Shown here piece after piece: positions 35,124 to 43,824 of a stretch of 64,000 nt of DNA. The position numbers and the translations under genes were made by a program. This stretch comes from Bradyrhizobium sp. LTSP849. GTDB taxonomy: Bacteria; Pseudomonadota; Alphaproteobacteria; Rhizobiales; Xanthobacteraceae. Location of the stretch: the NCBI RefSeq assembly GCF_000938255.1, contig NZ_JYMR01000018.1, positions 197,001 to 261,000 of the forward strand, written 5' to 3'. Under the pieces are notes generated by a model. The model had not been told where the DNA came from and searched no databases. It worked only from the letters and a program-made list of their open reading frames with translations. The first letter of the stretch is position 1. Each line of letters begins with the position of its first letter.

Positions 35124-36706
35124 GCGATAGGAAACTGAAGCTCGAAGGCCGCGCCCTCGTCGGTCGGCTTGAGCCTGATCGAGCCGCCATGGCTCGCCAT
35201 CACCGCGCGTGCAATCGCGAGCCCCATCCCGGTGCCGCCCTGGTCGCGGCGGGTCGTGAAGAAAGCGTCAAAGATCCTGTCGCGGTTCGGCGCTGAGATC
35301 GGCTCGCCGTCGTTGCTGACCGTCAGCAGCAAGGTCGTACGCTCGTCGACCGCCTCCAGCCTGATTGACCTTGCCTTGTGCCGCATCGCGTTGTCGGCGA
35401 GATGCGACAGCACGATCAGCGCCTTCTCGCCGGACATGCTGATCGCCCGGTCGAGGCTGCCGCTGGCGAGAATCGCGCTTTCCGGAAACCGGCTCTTGAG
35501 ATCGGCGATGACGGGCGCGAGTTCGGTGCGCTCGTTCTGCGGCAGGCTTTCGGCGCGGGCGAGCTCGCGCAGCCGCTGCGCCATCGCCTCCAGCCGCTTG
35601 GTGTCGGAGAGGATGTTGGCGATGAACGTCTTCTGCTCGGCCGGCGTCAGGCCCTCGGGCCTGCCGTGATACGAATCCTGCAACAGCTCGGCCGCGCCCT
35701 TGATCGAGGTCAGCGGCGATTTCAGCTCGTGGGTGAGATGGGCCGAGAACGTCGCGATGTAGTCCGAGCGCCGCGCCAGCTGCTCGGCCATGCCGAGGAA
35801 GCTGTGCGAAAGCTGCGCGAACTCGCGCGTGCCGTAATGGCTGAGCGGCTGGAAGGCTTCGCGGTCGCCGCGGCCGATCCGCGCCGCGCGATCGATCAGC
35901 TCGCGCATCGGCCGGGTGATGGTTCGGGAGAACACCAGCCCGATCGCGATGGTGCCGAGGATCACGGCGAGCCCTGCCAGCACGAACTTGGCCCGCTCCT
36001 GGTAGAGATGGTCGAAGATGTTGCTCGGCGTCCGCGTGGTGTAGATCACCCCCGCAACGCGGTTGTTGACGATGACCGGCATCGCCGAGAACACGTGGAC
36101 GCCGAGGCCGCGGCTGAAGGAATAGATTGGCGGCGGCGGCTTGTCCGGCACGCGGTTGCGCAAGGTGGCGCGGTATTGCCCGTGCAGCGCGTCCGCGACC
36201 TCCTCGATATGGGCGAGCGATTGCCCGACCTCCTGCCGCCCGGCGATCACCACGCCCTGCGGGTCGAGGATCCGAAATCCCGCCAGCGTCACCTTCTGGG
36301 TCTCGCGGATGATCGGCGTCAGTTTTGCGCCGATCTCGACATAAGCTGGCTGCGCTGGCCGGGGCGCGGCCTGCGCATCCGGCCGCCGTCGCAACAGGTC
36401 GTTGGCGGTGAGATCGAGCGCGGCACGGATCGGCGTGAACTGGTCGCCGGGGTCGGGCAGCACGTTCGGCGCGACCTCGGCGCCGAGCGTCAGGCTGCTG
36501 TCGAGCCGCGCCGTGACCTCCTGCGCATAGATCGTCGCGAGCACGCGGCTCTGCGCGATCAGCTCGGCCTGGGTCTGGCGAATCAGCTGATTGTCGTAGA
36601 GGCGGAAGAAGAACAGGCCCACCAGCGGCAGCACGGCGACGGTCGCCAGCACCGCGAAGATCACGAGCCCGAGCGACGGCCGCCATTTGTCGGGCGCAGC
36701 ACTCAT
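35120..36706 (-). CDS. Membrane sensor histidine kinase (CreC-like)
   Basis: The 528-residue kinase has two membrane helices (about 12-35 and 240-262) flanking a periplasmic sensor of about 200 residues. A HAMP segment follows (RTITRPMRELIDRAARIGRG), then the H-box SAHLTHELKSPLTSIKGA with His326. ATPase motifs N (LSHLADNAMRH), G1 and G2 (FDAFFTT, then GGTGMGLAIA) are all present, so it should be active. Its start overlaps the response-regulator stop by four bases (ATGA), a classic coupled pair. Signal unknown. Confidence 0.92.
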   Translation of the reverse strand: MSAAPDKWRPSLGLVIFAVLATVAVLPLVGLFFFRLYDNQLIRQTQAELIAQSRVLATIYAQEVTARLDSSLTLGAEVAPNVLPDPGDQFTPIRAALDLTANDLLRRRPDAQAAPRPAQPAYVEIGAKLTPIIRETQKVTLAGFRILDPQGVVIAGRQEVGQSLAHIEEVADALHGQYRATLRNRVPDKPPPPIYSFSRGLGVHVFSAMPVIVNNRVAGVIYTTRTPSNIFDHLYQERAKFVLAGLAVILGTIAIGLVFSRTITRPMRELIDRAARIGRGDREAFQPLSHYGTREFAQLSHSFLGMAEQLARRSDYIATFSAHLTHELKSPLTSIKGAAELLQDSYHGRPEGLTPAEQKTFIANILSDTKRLEAMAQRLRELARAESLPQNERTELAPVIADLKSRFPESAILASGSLDRAISMSGEKALIVLSHLADNAMRHKARSIRLEAVDERTTLLLTVSNDGEPISAPNRDRIFDAFFTTRRDQGGTGMGLAIARAVMASHGGSIRLKPTDEGAAFELQFPIA

Positions 36707-37407
36707 GCCTCTTTCTCGCAGCGGCCGAGCTTGAAGCCGACGCCGTGGATTGTTTCGATCACATTCTCGCAGTCCTGCGCCGCGAGCTTGGCGCGGATGT
36801 TGCGGATGTGGCTGTCGATGGTGCGATCCGAGACCTGGATGTTGAGCTGGTAGGCCGCCCGCATCAGCTGCTCACGATTGAACACGGACGTCGGCCGGGT
36901 CAGGAACGCGCGCAGGATGCCGAACTCGATGGCGGTGAGCTTCAGCGGGATTCCGGCGAAGGACGCGACATGCTGCTCGGGATCGATCTTGAGGCCGCCT
37001 TGCGACAGCGCGCCAGGGCCGGCCTTGGCGTCGCCATTGCGGGGGCTGAGGCGGCGCAGGATGACGTTGACCCGCGCCACCAATTCGCGCGGGCTGAACG
37101 GCTTGGTCACATAATCGTCGCCGCCGATCTCGAGGCCAAGGATGCGGTCGATCTCCTCGTCACGTGCCGACAGGAACAGGATCGGCACGTCGGAGTTTTT
37201 GCGCACCTCACGGCAGACGTCGAGGCCGTCGAACTCCGGCATGCCGACGTCGAGCACGATCAGGTCAGGCATGTCGGCGGCAAAGCGGCTCAGCGCCTCC
37301 TTGCCGTCGCGCGCCTCGATCACGTCCATGCCGGCTTTCTTCAAGGCGACGCGGATGACCTCGCGGATGTGGCCCTCGTCGTCGACGATGAGAATGCGAT
37401 GCGCCAA
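36703..37407 (-). CDS. OmpR-family response regulator (CreB-like)
   Basis: The 234-residue protein has a receiver domain with the acidic pair Asp9/Asp10 (ILIVDDEGH) and phospho-acceptor Asp53 (LIVLDVGMPEFDG). Lys of YVTKPFSPREL completes the site. A winged-helix DNA-binding domain follows (LTAIEFGILRAFL, then DRTIDSHIRNIRAKL and GVGFKLG). The start is a TTG at 37405-37407, with GGAGATAG eight bases before it. It lies 12 bases after the membrane-protein gene and overlaps the kinase gene, in one operon. The regulated genes are not evident here. Confidence 0.93.
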   Translation of the reverse strand: MAHRILIVDDEGHIREVIRVALKKAGMDVIEARDGKEALSRFAADMPDLIVLDVGMPEFDGLDVCREVRKNSDVPILFLSARDEEIDRILGLEIGGDDYVTKPFSPRELVARVNVILRRLSPRNGDAKAGPGALSQGGLKIDPEQHVASFAGIPLKLTAIEFGILRAFLTRPTSVFNREQLMRAAYQLNIQVSDRTIDSHIRNIRAKLAAQDCENVIETIHGVGFKLGRCEKEA

Positions 37408-37419
37408 GACTATCTCCGC

Positions 37420-38922
37420 TCAACCCGCCAGCTGACTGTTGGACTGGCTCTTGGCTTGGGCGTCAAGCCTGCGCTGTAGCCGCCAGCTTCGAAAGCCCCA
37501 GGCCCGCCAGGCCAGGTCCTGCCGTTGACTTTCTACAAGCCGATCTCGGCGTCTCGCAAGACAGTAGTCGCCCCCGCGAAGCGAGATGACTTTGTCAATT
37601 GCAGGCAGCGCCTGCGGGCCCAATGTGAGGAGGTAGTCGGCATCGATCTTCACGCCCTGGCCCCACATTTCGCTGCTGTGCTTCAGATTATAGTCGGCAA
37701 TGAACGCATCGAAGTTCACCAGCGAGGCACCGTAGAGCACGATCGTTAACGCGATCAGATTGGCACTGACAAGCCACCGGTTGGACCGATCGAGCGCGAT
37801 GCGGGCCACGATCAGGACGAGCCCGAGCGCCACCAGCCCCATCCAGATGAAGGCCGCGATGCGCCAGTAGGTCAGCATGTAGATGTCTACGTAGAGGTCG
37901 AGGCGCAGGATGGAGGAGGCGACCAGCAGGACATTCTGCCCGACCCAGAGATAGACCAGCGGCCGGATCACCGTCGATTTCGCGGCCGGTCCACCCGGAC
38001 GCATCGCCACCAGCACGAAGGCGGCGGCGAGCAGCGCGGTCGCGATCAGCGGATAGGCGCCGCGATGGGCGTAGGCCGCGTAGGTCATGCTGGCAGGCAG
38101 CGCCAGATGGCCCCAGAGATAGATGCCGTCGAGGAGCGACTGCGCCGCGAACAGCAGATTGAACAGGATCAGCGAGCGCAGGATGGCGGACGGTCCCAGG
38201 AACTCGGCCGGGATGATGGGTGCGAGAGGCTCCGGCTCGGCGGTATCGGCGATGGCCTCGGTAACCACTTTCCTGCGCCGCCAGCGGATATGGATGAATG
38301 GCCAGACCAGCGCCAGCATCGCCGTCCAGAACAGCACGCGCGGGATGCTGACATAGTCGAGGATGAGCTTTGGATTGAGCAGCGACACCCACTGCTCGAT
38401 CAGGGGATTGGCCGCGGCGAACAGCGCGACAAAGACGGTGCCCAGCACGATCGGCAACAGCCAAAGGGCGAGGCCGCGGGTGAACGCCGACATGTTGAAG
38501 ATTTGGAGCGCCTCGGGGAAGAATCTGAAGGGACCGAACAGGACGAAATTGCGCAGCGCGCGGGCGCGGTCGGCGAACCCTTTCGTCTCCGGATTGGTCG
38601 CGAGCAGCAGCGCAATGACCAGCGCAGCGACGAGGATCAGAAATGACAGCGTATTGAGCTCCTCGACCGCCGGCACGAGACCGAGGGGGACGATCGCGCC
38701 GCCGATCGCCGCGCGCCGAAAATCCAGTGCCGCATGATTGAAGAGCACCGACACGCAGGCGATCGCGATTGCAAAGAGCGTGAGCGACAGCCCGATCCGC
38801 TCGCCATAGAACAGCCAGTCGGCAAGCGCGGCCAGCGCCAGTGCGAGGCCGACCTTGGCCGGAACCGAGGAGTGCCTGATCGGCTGAATGTCCGCTGCGA
38901 TCGTCGAAGCCAGGCTCGTCAT
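37420..38922 (-). CDS. DUF4173-type multi-pass membrane protein
   Basis: The 500-residue protein has about twelve hydrophobic helices and starts MTSLASTIAADIQPIRH at ATG 38922, after AAAGGTC. RALRNFVLFGPFRFFPEAL, AHRGAYPLIATALLAAAFVL and RIAAFIWMGLVALGLVLI fit the DUF4173 family. The C-terminal 80 residues are cytoplasmic and Arg-rich (RRRDRLVESQRQDLAWRAW). It is the first gene of an operon with the response regulator and kinase. CreD, the membrane protein of Cre systems, is a functional analogy only. Its role may be to modulate the kinase. Confidence 0.85.
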   Translation of the reverse strand: MTSLASTIAADIQPIRHSSVPAKVGLALALAALADWLFYGERIGLSLTLFAIAIACVSVLFNHAALDFRRAAIGGAIVPLGLVPAVEELNTLSFLILVAALVIALLLATNPETKGFADRARALRNFVLFGPFRFFPEALQIFNMSAFTRGLALWLLPIVLGTVFVALFAAANPLIEQWVSLLNPKLILDYVSIPRVLFWTAMLALVWPFIHIRWRRRKVVTEAIADTAEPEPLAPIIPAEFLGPSAILRSLILFNLLFAAQSLLDGIYLWGHLALPASMTYAAYAHRGAYPLIATALLAAAFVLVAMRPGGPAAKSTVIRPLVYLWVGQNVLLVASSILRLDLYVDIYMLTYWRIAAFIWMGLVALGLVLIVARIALDRSNRWLVSANLIALTIVLYGASLVNFDAFIADYNLKHSSEMWGQGVKIDADYLLTLGPQALPAIDKVISLRGGDYCLARRRDRLVESQRQDLAWRAWGFRSWRLQRRLDAQAKSQSNSQLAG

Positions 38923-39099
38923 GTTCAAAAGACCTTTCGTGGAGGGTGACGCCACGAAGTCTGGACGCGCCTTGTGCAGAAGCCGGGATCATCGTCTGCA
39001 CAAGTTCAGGAGTCTTTTGCAGATTTCGTGCAGTCGCGCTTTTGCCTCTCGCACGGCGTGAATCGCTTTGATAGGTGCGAAGCATTCGCCACCTCGCAC

Positions 39100-40449
39100 A
39101 TGTTGCATCCCATGCAATTCCTCCGTCGAATCGGTCTCATCCTGCTCTGGCTGGCCGCGCCCGTTGTTGCCTTCGGGGCTGCCAACAAGAACGATCCCTA
39201 TCTGCTCGTGCTGCGTAGCGTCGGAAACATCGCGCTCGTCGTCATAAGCATCATGATCGTCATCGTCCTGATCCGCAGAGGGCGGTGGCGAAGCATGGCC
39301 GGCAAGCTCCTCATCATCCTCTGGTGCTTGCCGCCGCTCCTGATGTCGGCGGCGCATCTCAAGTTCGAGCTGCGCAAGCACGAGGTTCTTGCCGCCGGCA
39401 CTGCCGAGGCGCGGCAGCTCGGGCCTCACTTCATGGTCGGCTATTCGTCATTTCCCAAGGTGGCGCGCCTTGCCGAACAGGGATTGATCGGCGGTGTCTA
39501 CGTCACCCGCCACAATATCCGGGGCCGGACGGCCGACGCGCTACGTGCCGAGATCGCCGCGCTCCAGGACAAGCGGCGCGCAGCTAGCCTGCCGCCGCTG
39601 ATCGTCGCCGCGGATCAGGAGGGCGGCATTGTCGGGCATCTCTCGCCGCCGCTGACAAAAGTGCCGGCGCTGGCGACGCTCGCGGGGCTTGCCCCTGACG
39701 ATCAGCAGGTCAAAGCGGAGGAGTTCGGCCGCATCCATGGGCGCGAGCTTGCCGGGCTCGGCATCAACCTCAATCTCGCGCCGGTGCTCGACCTCAAGCC
39801 GCCGGTCCGGCGCAACCGCCTCGATTTCCATACCCTGATCGGCCAGCGCGCGATCGCGACCGACCCTGTCGTCGTCGGCGCGATCGCGAGCGCCTATGTG
39901 CGGGGGCTGGAGGCCTCCGGCGTCGGCGCCACGCTCAAGCACTTCCCGGGCATCGGCCGCGTCCGCACCGACACGCACCATTTCAGTGCCAATCTCGATA
40001 CACCGGTCAGGGAGTTGGAGGCGACCGATTGGCTCCCGTTCCGCGAGGTGCTGTCTCAATCGCACAGCGCGCTCATGGTCGGCCATGTCACGCTCACCGC
40101 GGTCGATCCCGATCGCGCAGCATCGCATTCGAAGGCCGTCGTCGAGGGGATCATCCGCGACAAGTGGAAGTACCAGGGCGTGGTGATGACCGACGATCTC
40201 GTGATGGGTGCGATCTACCAGCACGATGTCTGCAAGGCCGTGGTCGAAGCCATCAACGCGGGCGTCGACCTCTTGCTGGTCGCCTATGACGGCGCGCAAT
40301 TCTACCGGATCTTTGCTTGCGCCCTGGACGGATCACGGCAAGGCAAGCTCGATACAGTAATGTTGCGCGCGAGCGCAGCACGACTGGAAAGAGGCTCTCC
40401 GAAAGATCAGGCGCGAGCCGCCTCAGGCGTCGTCGGCCTCGCCCGTTAG
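39100..40449 (+). CDS. Membrane-anchored glycoside hydrolase family 3 (NagZ-like) protein
   Basis: The protein has about 449 residues if started at ATG 39100; ATG 39112 is an equal alternative, as neither has a clear SD. Three hydrophobic helices lie at the N terminus (about residues 8-26, 36-58 and 66-82). A GH3 barrel follows: GPHFMVGYSSF, AADQEGG, LNLAPVLDL, LKHFPGIGRVRTDTHHF and VVMTDDLVMGAI. The last two match the NagZ Asp-His acid/base and nucleophile Asp regions. NagZ is normally cytosolic and cleaves beta-N-acetylglucosamine from muropeptides; a membrane-bound form is unusual. Its stop overlaps the convergent gene's. Confidence 0.87.
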   Translation: MLHPMQFLRRIGLILLWLAAPVVAFGAANKNDPYLLVLRSVGNIALVVISIMIVIVLIRRGRWRSMAGKLLIILWCLPPLLMSAAHLKFELRKHEVLAAGTAEARQLGPHFMVGYSSFPKVARLAEQGLIGGVYVTRHNIRGRTADALRAEIAALQDKRRAASLPPLIVAADQEGGIVGHLSPPLTKVPALATLAGLAPDDQQVKAEEFGRIHGRELAGLGINLNLAPVLDLKPPVRRNRLDFHTLIGQRAIATDPVVVGAIASAYVRGLEASGVGATLKHFPGIGRVRTDTHHFSANLDTPVRELEATDWLPFREVLSQSHSALMVGHVTLTAVDPDRAASHSKAVVEGIIRDKWKYQGVVMTDDLVMGAIYQHDVCKAVVEAINAGVDLLLVAYDGAQFYRIFACALDGSRQGKLDTVMLRASAARLERGSPKDQARAASGVVGLAR

Positions 40450-42068
40450 CCTTTCGCGAACTGACGGTAGTCCGGCTCGCGGTGAAACCAGAACTCGTAG
40501 CCGGATACGCCTTTCTGCATGGCGACGTCGTGGATCGGCTGGTTGAGCGGGATGACGGGAACATCGCTCATGCAGAGTGTGATAAAATCCTTCACGGCCT
40601 TGTCGTACTCGGTCACGTCGGTAGTGAACCGCGCCTTGTCGATCAGCGTGTCCATCGCCTTGTTCTGGTACGAGGAGATGTTGAAGATCGAGTTGTTGCC
40701 GTGGAAATTCCAGTAGAAATAATACTCGGGATAATCGAGCCAGCCGCTGAAACGATTCAGCGCGAGCGGCAGCTCCTTCTTGTTCAGCGTCGTGCGCCAG
40801 TTCGCGCCCGGTATCTTCTCGATCGACGCCTTGATCCCGATCTTAGCGAGGCTCTCCTGGATCAAGATGGCCGTGGGCTCGCCGACGGTCGCAGTCCCCG
40901 TGTCGAGCGACAAGGTTGTTTCCAGGCCGGACTCGAAGCCCGCCTCCTTCATCAGCGCCTTGGCCTTGTCGAGATCGGTGACATAGGGAGATGGTTGCGG
41001 CCACACCGGCTTTGAAACCTCCGCTGCCCCGCCATACATTGGAACGGCGCGCCCGAAGAAGGCGCTGCTGTGGATCTGCTCATACGGCATCGCCCAGGCG
41101 ATGGCCTGCCGAAGCTTTACATTGTCGAACGGCGGCTTCGCCGCATTCAACGCCACGTACCAGAGCGCGTTGGGGATCGGCACGCCCGAAACCTTGACCT
41201 TGCCCTCCTTGATGATTTGCTCGAAATCGCGCGGTGCAAAACCGCTGGAGAGGTCGGCATCGCCCCGCTCCAGCATCGCGCGGCGCGTGCCGGCGGAAGG
41301 AACGTCGCGCGCGATCACGCGCCTGATTTTCGGCAGCGGCCCGCTGGTCCAGTCGTCGAAGCGCGACAGCACAGTTTCGCTGCCAGGCTTCCAGCTGTCG
41401 ATCTTGTAGGCGCCGCCGCCGGCCTCGTTGTTCTTGAGCCACACCAGCGCCCAGGGGTCTTCGAGTGTTGCGTTCTTCTTCGCGAGTTCGGAGTTGATGA
41501 TGAAGGGCACGACCACCGCGACGTTGAAGAGCAGCATCTTGTCCTTGCGCACATAGTCGATGCGGAAGGTGTGGTCGTCGACGACCACGAACTGCTCGGG
41601 CTTCTCCAGCGATCCCGCCGACATCTGAAAGGTCGGAAAGCCGCCGACTTTCACCGCGCGGTCGAACGACCATTTGACGTCCTTGGCCGTGACCGGCGTG
41701 CCGTCGTGGAATTTCGCGTTCTGCCGGAGCTTGAAGGTGCAGGACATGCCGTCGGCAGCAACCTCCCAGCTCTCCGCGAGCTCAGGGGCGAGCGTCGCGC
41801 GATCATAGGACAGTGTGCCGTCCGGAAGCGTCTTCGACGCATAGGTCAGCAGGCGATCGTAGCAGTTCCAGGACAGGCCGTTCACGGTCTGATTGGAGCC
41901 GACGCCCTGCATGTCGAGCGAGTTCGGCCCGAGCTCCTGCACCACCAGCAGCGTTTCCGCGCGCCCCTGCGCCCAGGCGAAGCGCGGCGCGACGGCCGTC
42001 ATTCCGGCGATGCCGAGGCCACCGAGGACGACGTTACGACGGCCTATATGAAAAGACGAATCGCTCAT
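40446..42068 (-). CDS. Oligopeptide-type ABC substrate-binding protein with Tat-like signal
   Basis: The 540-residue protein belongs to the SBP_bac_5 (DppA/OppA/NikA) family: WEVAADGMSCTFKLRQNAKF and GTPVTAKDVKWSFDRA near residue 100, then GGGAYKIDSWKPG and LRQAIAWAMPYE. ATG 42068 begins MSDSSFHIGRRNVVLGGLG, with a twin-arginine pair followed by a hydrophobic stretch ending AWA, so export by Tat is likely. Such proteins bind peptides, nickel, opines or sugars. No permease gene is nearby, so it is an orphan receptor. Its stop overlaps that of the GH3 gene by four bases. Confidence 0.92.
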   Translation of the reverse strand: MSDSSFHIGRRNVVLGGLGIAGMTAVAPRFAWAQGRAETLLVVQELGPNSLDMQGVGSNQTVNGLSWNCYDRLLTYASKTLPDGTLSYDRATLAPELAESWEVAADGMSCTFKLRQNAKFHDGTPVTAKDVKWSFDRAVKVGGFPTFQMSAGSLEKPEQFVVVDDHTFRIDYVRKDKMLLFNVAVVVPFIINSELAKKNATLEDPWALVWLKNNEAGGGAYKIDSWKPGSETVLSRFDDWTSGPLPKIRRVIARDVPSAGTRRAMLERGDADLSSGFAPRDFEQIIKEGKVKVSGVPIPNALWYVALNAAKPPFDNVKLRQAIAWAMPYEQIHSSAFFGRAVPMYGGAAEVSKPVWPQPSPYVTDLDKAKALMKEAGFESGLETTLSLDTGTATVGEPTAILIQESLAKIGIKASIEKIPGANWRTTLNKKELPLALNRFSGWLDYPEYYFYWNFHGNNSIFNISSYQNKAMDTLIDKARFTTDVTEYDKAVKDFITLCMSDVPVIPLNQPIHDVAMQKGVSGYEFWFHREPDYRQFAKG

Positions 42069-42152
42069 GGCTGCCTCTGTGCGAGAGTTGTCCGGGATCG
42101 AGAGGCAAGGCGTATGCCACCAGTGCGCTTCAAGGTGTCGCACTTGTCTGGG

Positions 42153-43034
42153 TTATCGGAGCTCCTCCGCCAGAAAGTCGACCAGCGCCCGCACCTTGGT
42201 CGAGGGACGCCGGCCGCCTGGGAAGACAGCATGCACGTCGACGGGCGAGAGCTTGTAGCTCTTCAGCAGCGGCACCAGCGCGCCGACCTTGATCTCGGGC
42301 CCAGCCATGATGGGCGATGTCACGGCGATGCCGAGCCCCGCCAGCACGCATGCAAACACACCGGGACCCGAATCGGCACAGATGCGACCGCGGACATCGA
42401 CGGACATCTCCGTGCCGTTGCGGCTGAACGACCATGTGGTGCGGCCGAATAGGCCGGGGCCGAAGATACAATCATGCGACGCGAGATCCGCCGGCGTCTT
42501 CGGCGTGCCGCGCCCGGCAAGATAGGACGGCGCCGCCACGAGCAGCCGCGGGAGCGTTGCCAGTTTTCGTGCACCAAAGCCGGAGTCGTTGAGCGGGCCG
42601 AGGCGAATGGCGACGTCGGTCCCCTCGGCAACGAGATCCTGCCGCTCGTCGACCACGGATAGCTCAACGCGCAGCAGGGGATGTGCGGCAAGGAACTTTG
42701 GCAGGCGCGGGATGATATTTCGCGTGCCGTAGACGATAGGCATCGTGACGCGCAACGTCCCGCGCAAGGAGTCGACGCCGCGCGCGGCGTCCTCGGCATC
42801 CTCGATGTCGGCGAGGACTTCGCGCGCACGGGTGAGGAACAGCGCGCCGGCATCCGTCACGGTGATGCGTCGCGTGGTCCGGAGCAGCAGCTTGACGCCG
42901 AGCCGCGCCTCCAATTCGCCGATGATGCGCGACACCGAGGGCTGCGACAGGCCGAGTTCGCGCGCGGCCTTCGAAAAGCTGCCGCTCTCCGCCGCCCGGG
43001 CGAAGACAGCCAATTCCTGCAATCGGTCACTCAT
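42153..43034 (-). CDS. LysR-family transcriptional regulator
   Basis: The 293-residue protein starts at ATG 43034 (MSDRLQELAVFARAAES). An intact N-terminal helix-turn-helix (GSFSKAARELGLSQPSVSRI) is followed by the effector domain LRVTMPIVYGTRNIIPRLPK, then DVAIRLGPLND and GVFACVLAGLGIAVTSP. It belongs to the AaeR/DmlR-like branch by its RTTRRITVTDAG segment. It is divergent from the peroxiredoxin gene, with a palindrome TCATTTCCAAATGA between; it probably controls that gene and itself. No redox Cys pair as in OxyR is seen. Confidence 0.93.
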   Translation of the reverse strand: MSDRLQELAVFARAAESGSFSKAARELGLSQPSVSRIIGELEARLGVKLLLRTTRRITVTDAGALFLTRAREVLADIEDAEDAARGVDSLRGTLRVTMPIVYGTRNIIPRLPKFLAAHPLLRVELSVVDERQDLVAEGTDVAIRLGPLNDSGFGARKLATLPRLLVAAPSYLAGRGTPKTPADLASHDCIFGPGLFGRTTWSFSRNGTEMSVDVRGRICADSGPGVFACVLAGLGIAVTSPIMAGPEIKVGALVPLLKSYKLSPVDVHAVFPGGRRPSTKVRALVDFLAEELR

Positions 43035-43077
43035 TTGAAGTCCAGATAAATGTTCTCCGTAATCGCCATATACCCCT

Positions 43078-43091
43078 TCATTTCCAAATGA
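43078..43091. promoter_or_regulatory. LysR operator-like palindrome
   Basis: TCATTT-CC-AAATGA is a perfect inverted repeat in the LysR/peroxiredoxin gap. TCCAGATA occurs twice, once at 43041-43048 next to the LysR start and once at 43092-43099 directly after the palindrome. Confidence 0.6.
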
Positions 43092-43131
43092 TCCAGATAG
43101 AGCGGGCCAACAGCAACCGATGGAGCTTCCC

Positions 43132-43821
43132 ATGGCCCTGCAAGACAGACTTCAAGACAAACTTGATGCCCTCAAAGCCGACTTCGAAGGCGGACGCTTT
43201 CCGCTCAAGCCCACCAAGGAGGCGCTCGACACCATGCATCGCGCCACCGCCGAACTGATCGCGAGCGGCCAGGCGCAGCGCGCGAAGAAGGCCGGCGACG
43301 TCGCGCCGGAGTTCATCCTGAATGATCCAGACGGCAAGCCGATGTCCTCACGCGACCTGCTCGCGAAGGGGCCGCTAGTCGTGTCGTTCTATCGCGGCGT
43401 CTGGTGCCCGTACTGTAACCTCGAGCTTCAAGCGCTTCAGGAGACTTTGCCGGAGATCGCCGCGCGCGGCGCCAGCCTGGTTGCGATCTCGCCGCAGACA
43501 GCGCCGAACAGCCGCAAGTCGCAGCGCGACAACAAGCTGGCCTTCCCGATCCTGAGCGACGTCAAGAGCGAAGTTGCCGACGCCTTCGGTATCCGCTTCG
43601 CGCTGCCGGATGATCTCGTCGCACTCTACAAGTCATTCAAGAACGATTTGCCGACGTTCAACGACGATCCATCCTGGGTGCTTCCGATGCCCGCGCGCTA
43701 CGTCATCGGCCGCGACGGCATCATCGCCTATGCGGAAGTGAACCCGGACTACACGCACCGTCCGGATCCGTCTGAGCTCTTGCCGGTACTTGACCGGTTG
43801 CGGGCGGGCAAGGCGGCCTGA
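43132..43821 (+). CDS. Peroxiredoxin-like AhpC/TSA-family protein
   Basis: The 229-residue protein starts at ATG 43132 with TGGAG nine bases before; an in-frame ATG at 43120 is less likely. A helical N-terminal extension of about 50 residues precedes the AhpC/TSA thioredoxin fold: DVAPEFILNDPDGKPM, then FYRGVWCPYCNLELQAL with Cys92 and Cys95. The C-x-x-C arrangement resembles a thioredoxin-type peroxidase rather than a typical 2-Cys peroxiredoxin. It probably reduces peroxides in the cytosol. The divergent LysR gene is its likely regulator. Confidence 0.9.
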   Translation: MALQDRLQDKLDALKADFEGGRFPLKPTKEALDTMHRATAELIASGQAQRAKKAGDVAPEFILNDPDGKPMSSRDLLAKGPLVVSFYRGVWCPYCNLELQALQETLPEIAARGASLVAISPQTAPNSRKSQRDNKLAFPILSDVKSEVADAFGIRFALPDDLVALYKSFKNDLPTFNDDPSWVLPMPARYVIGRDGIIAYAEVNPDYTHRPDPSELLPVLDRLRAGKAA

Positions 43822-43824
43822 GCC

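Noticed and set aside
35378..36853. A 491-codon frame antisense to the histidine kinase
   Set aside because: Shadow frame: Arg/Asp/Gln-rich, no domain; the kinase frame has all catalytic motifs.
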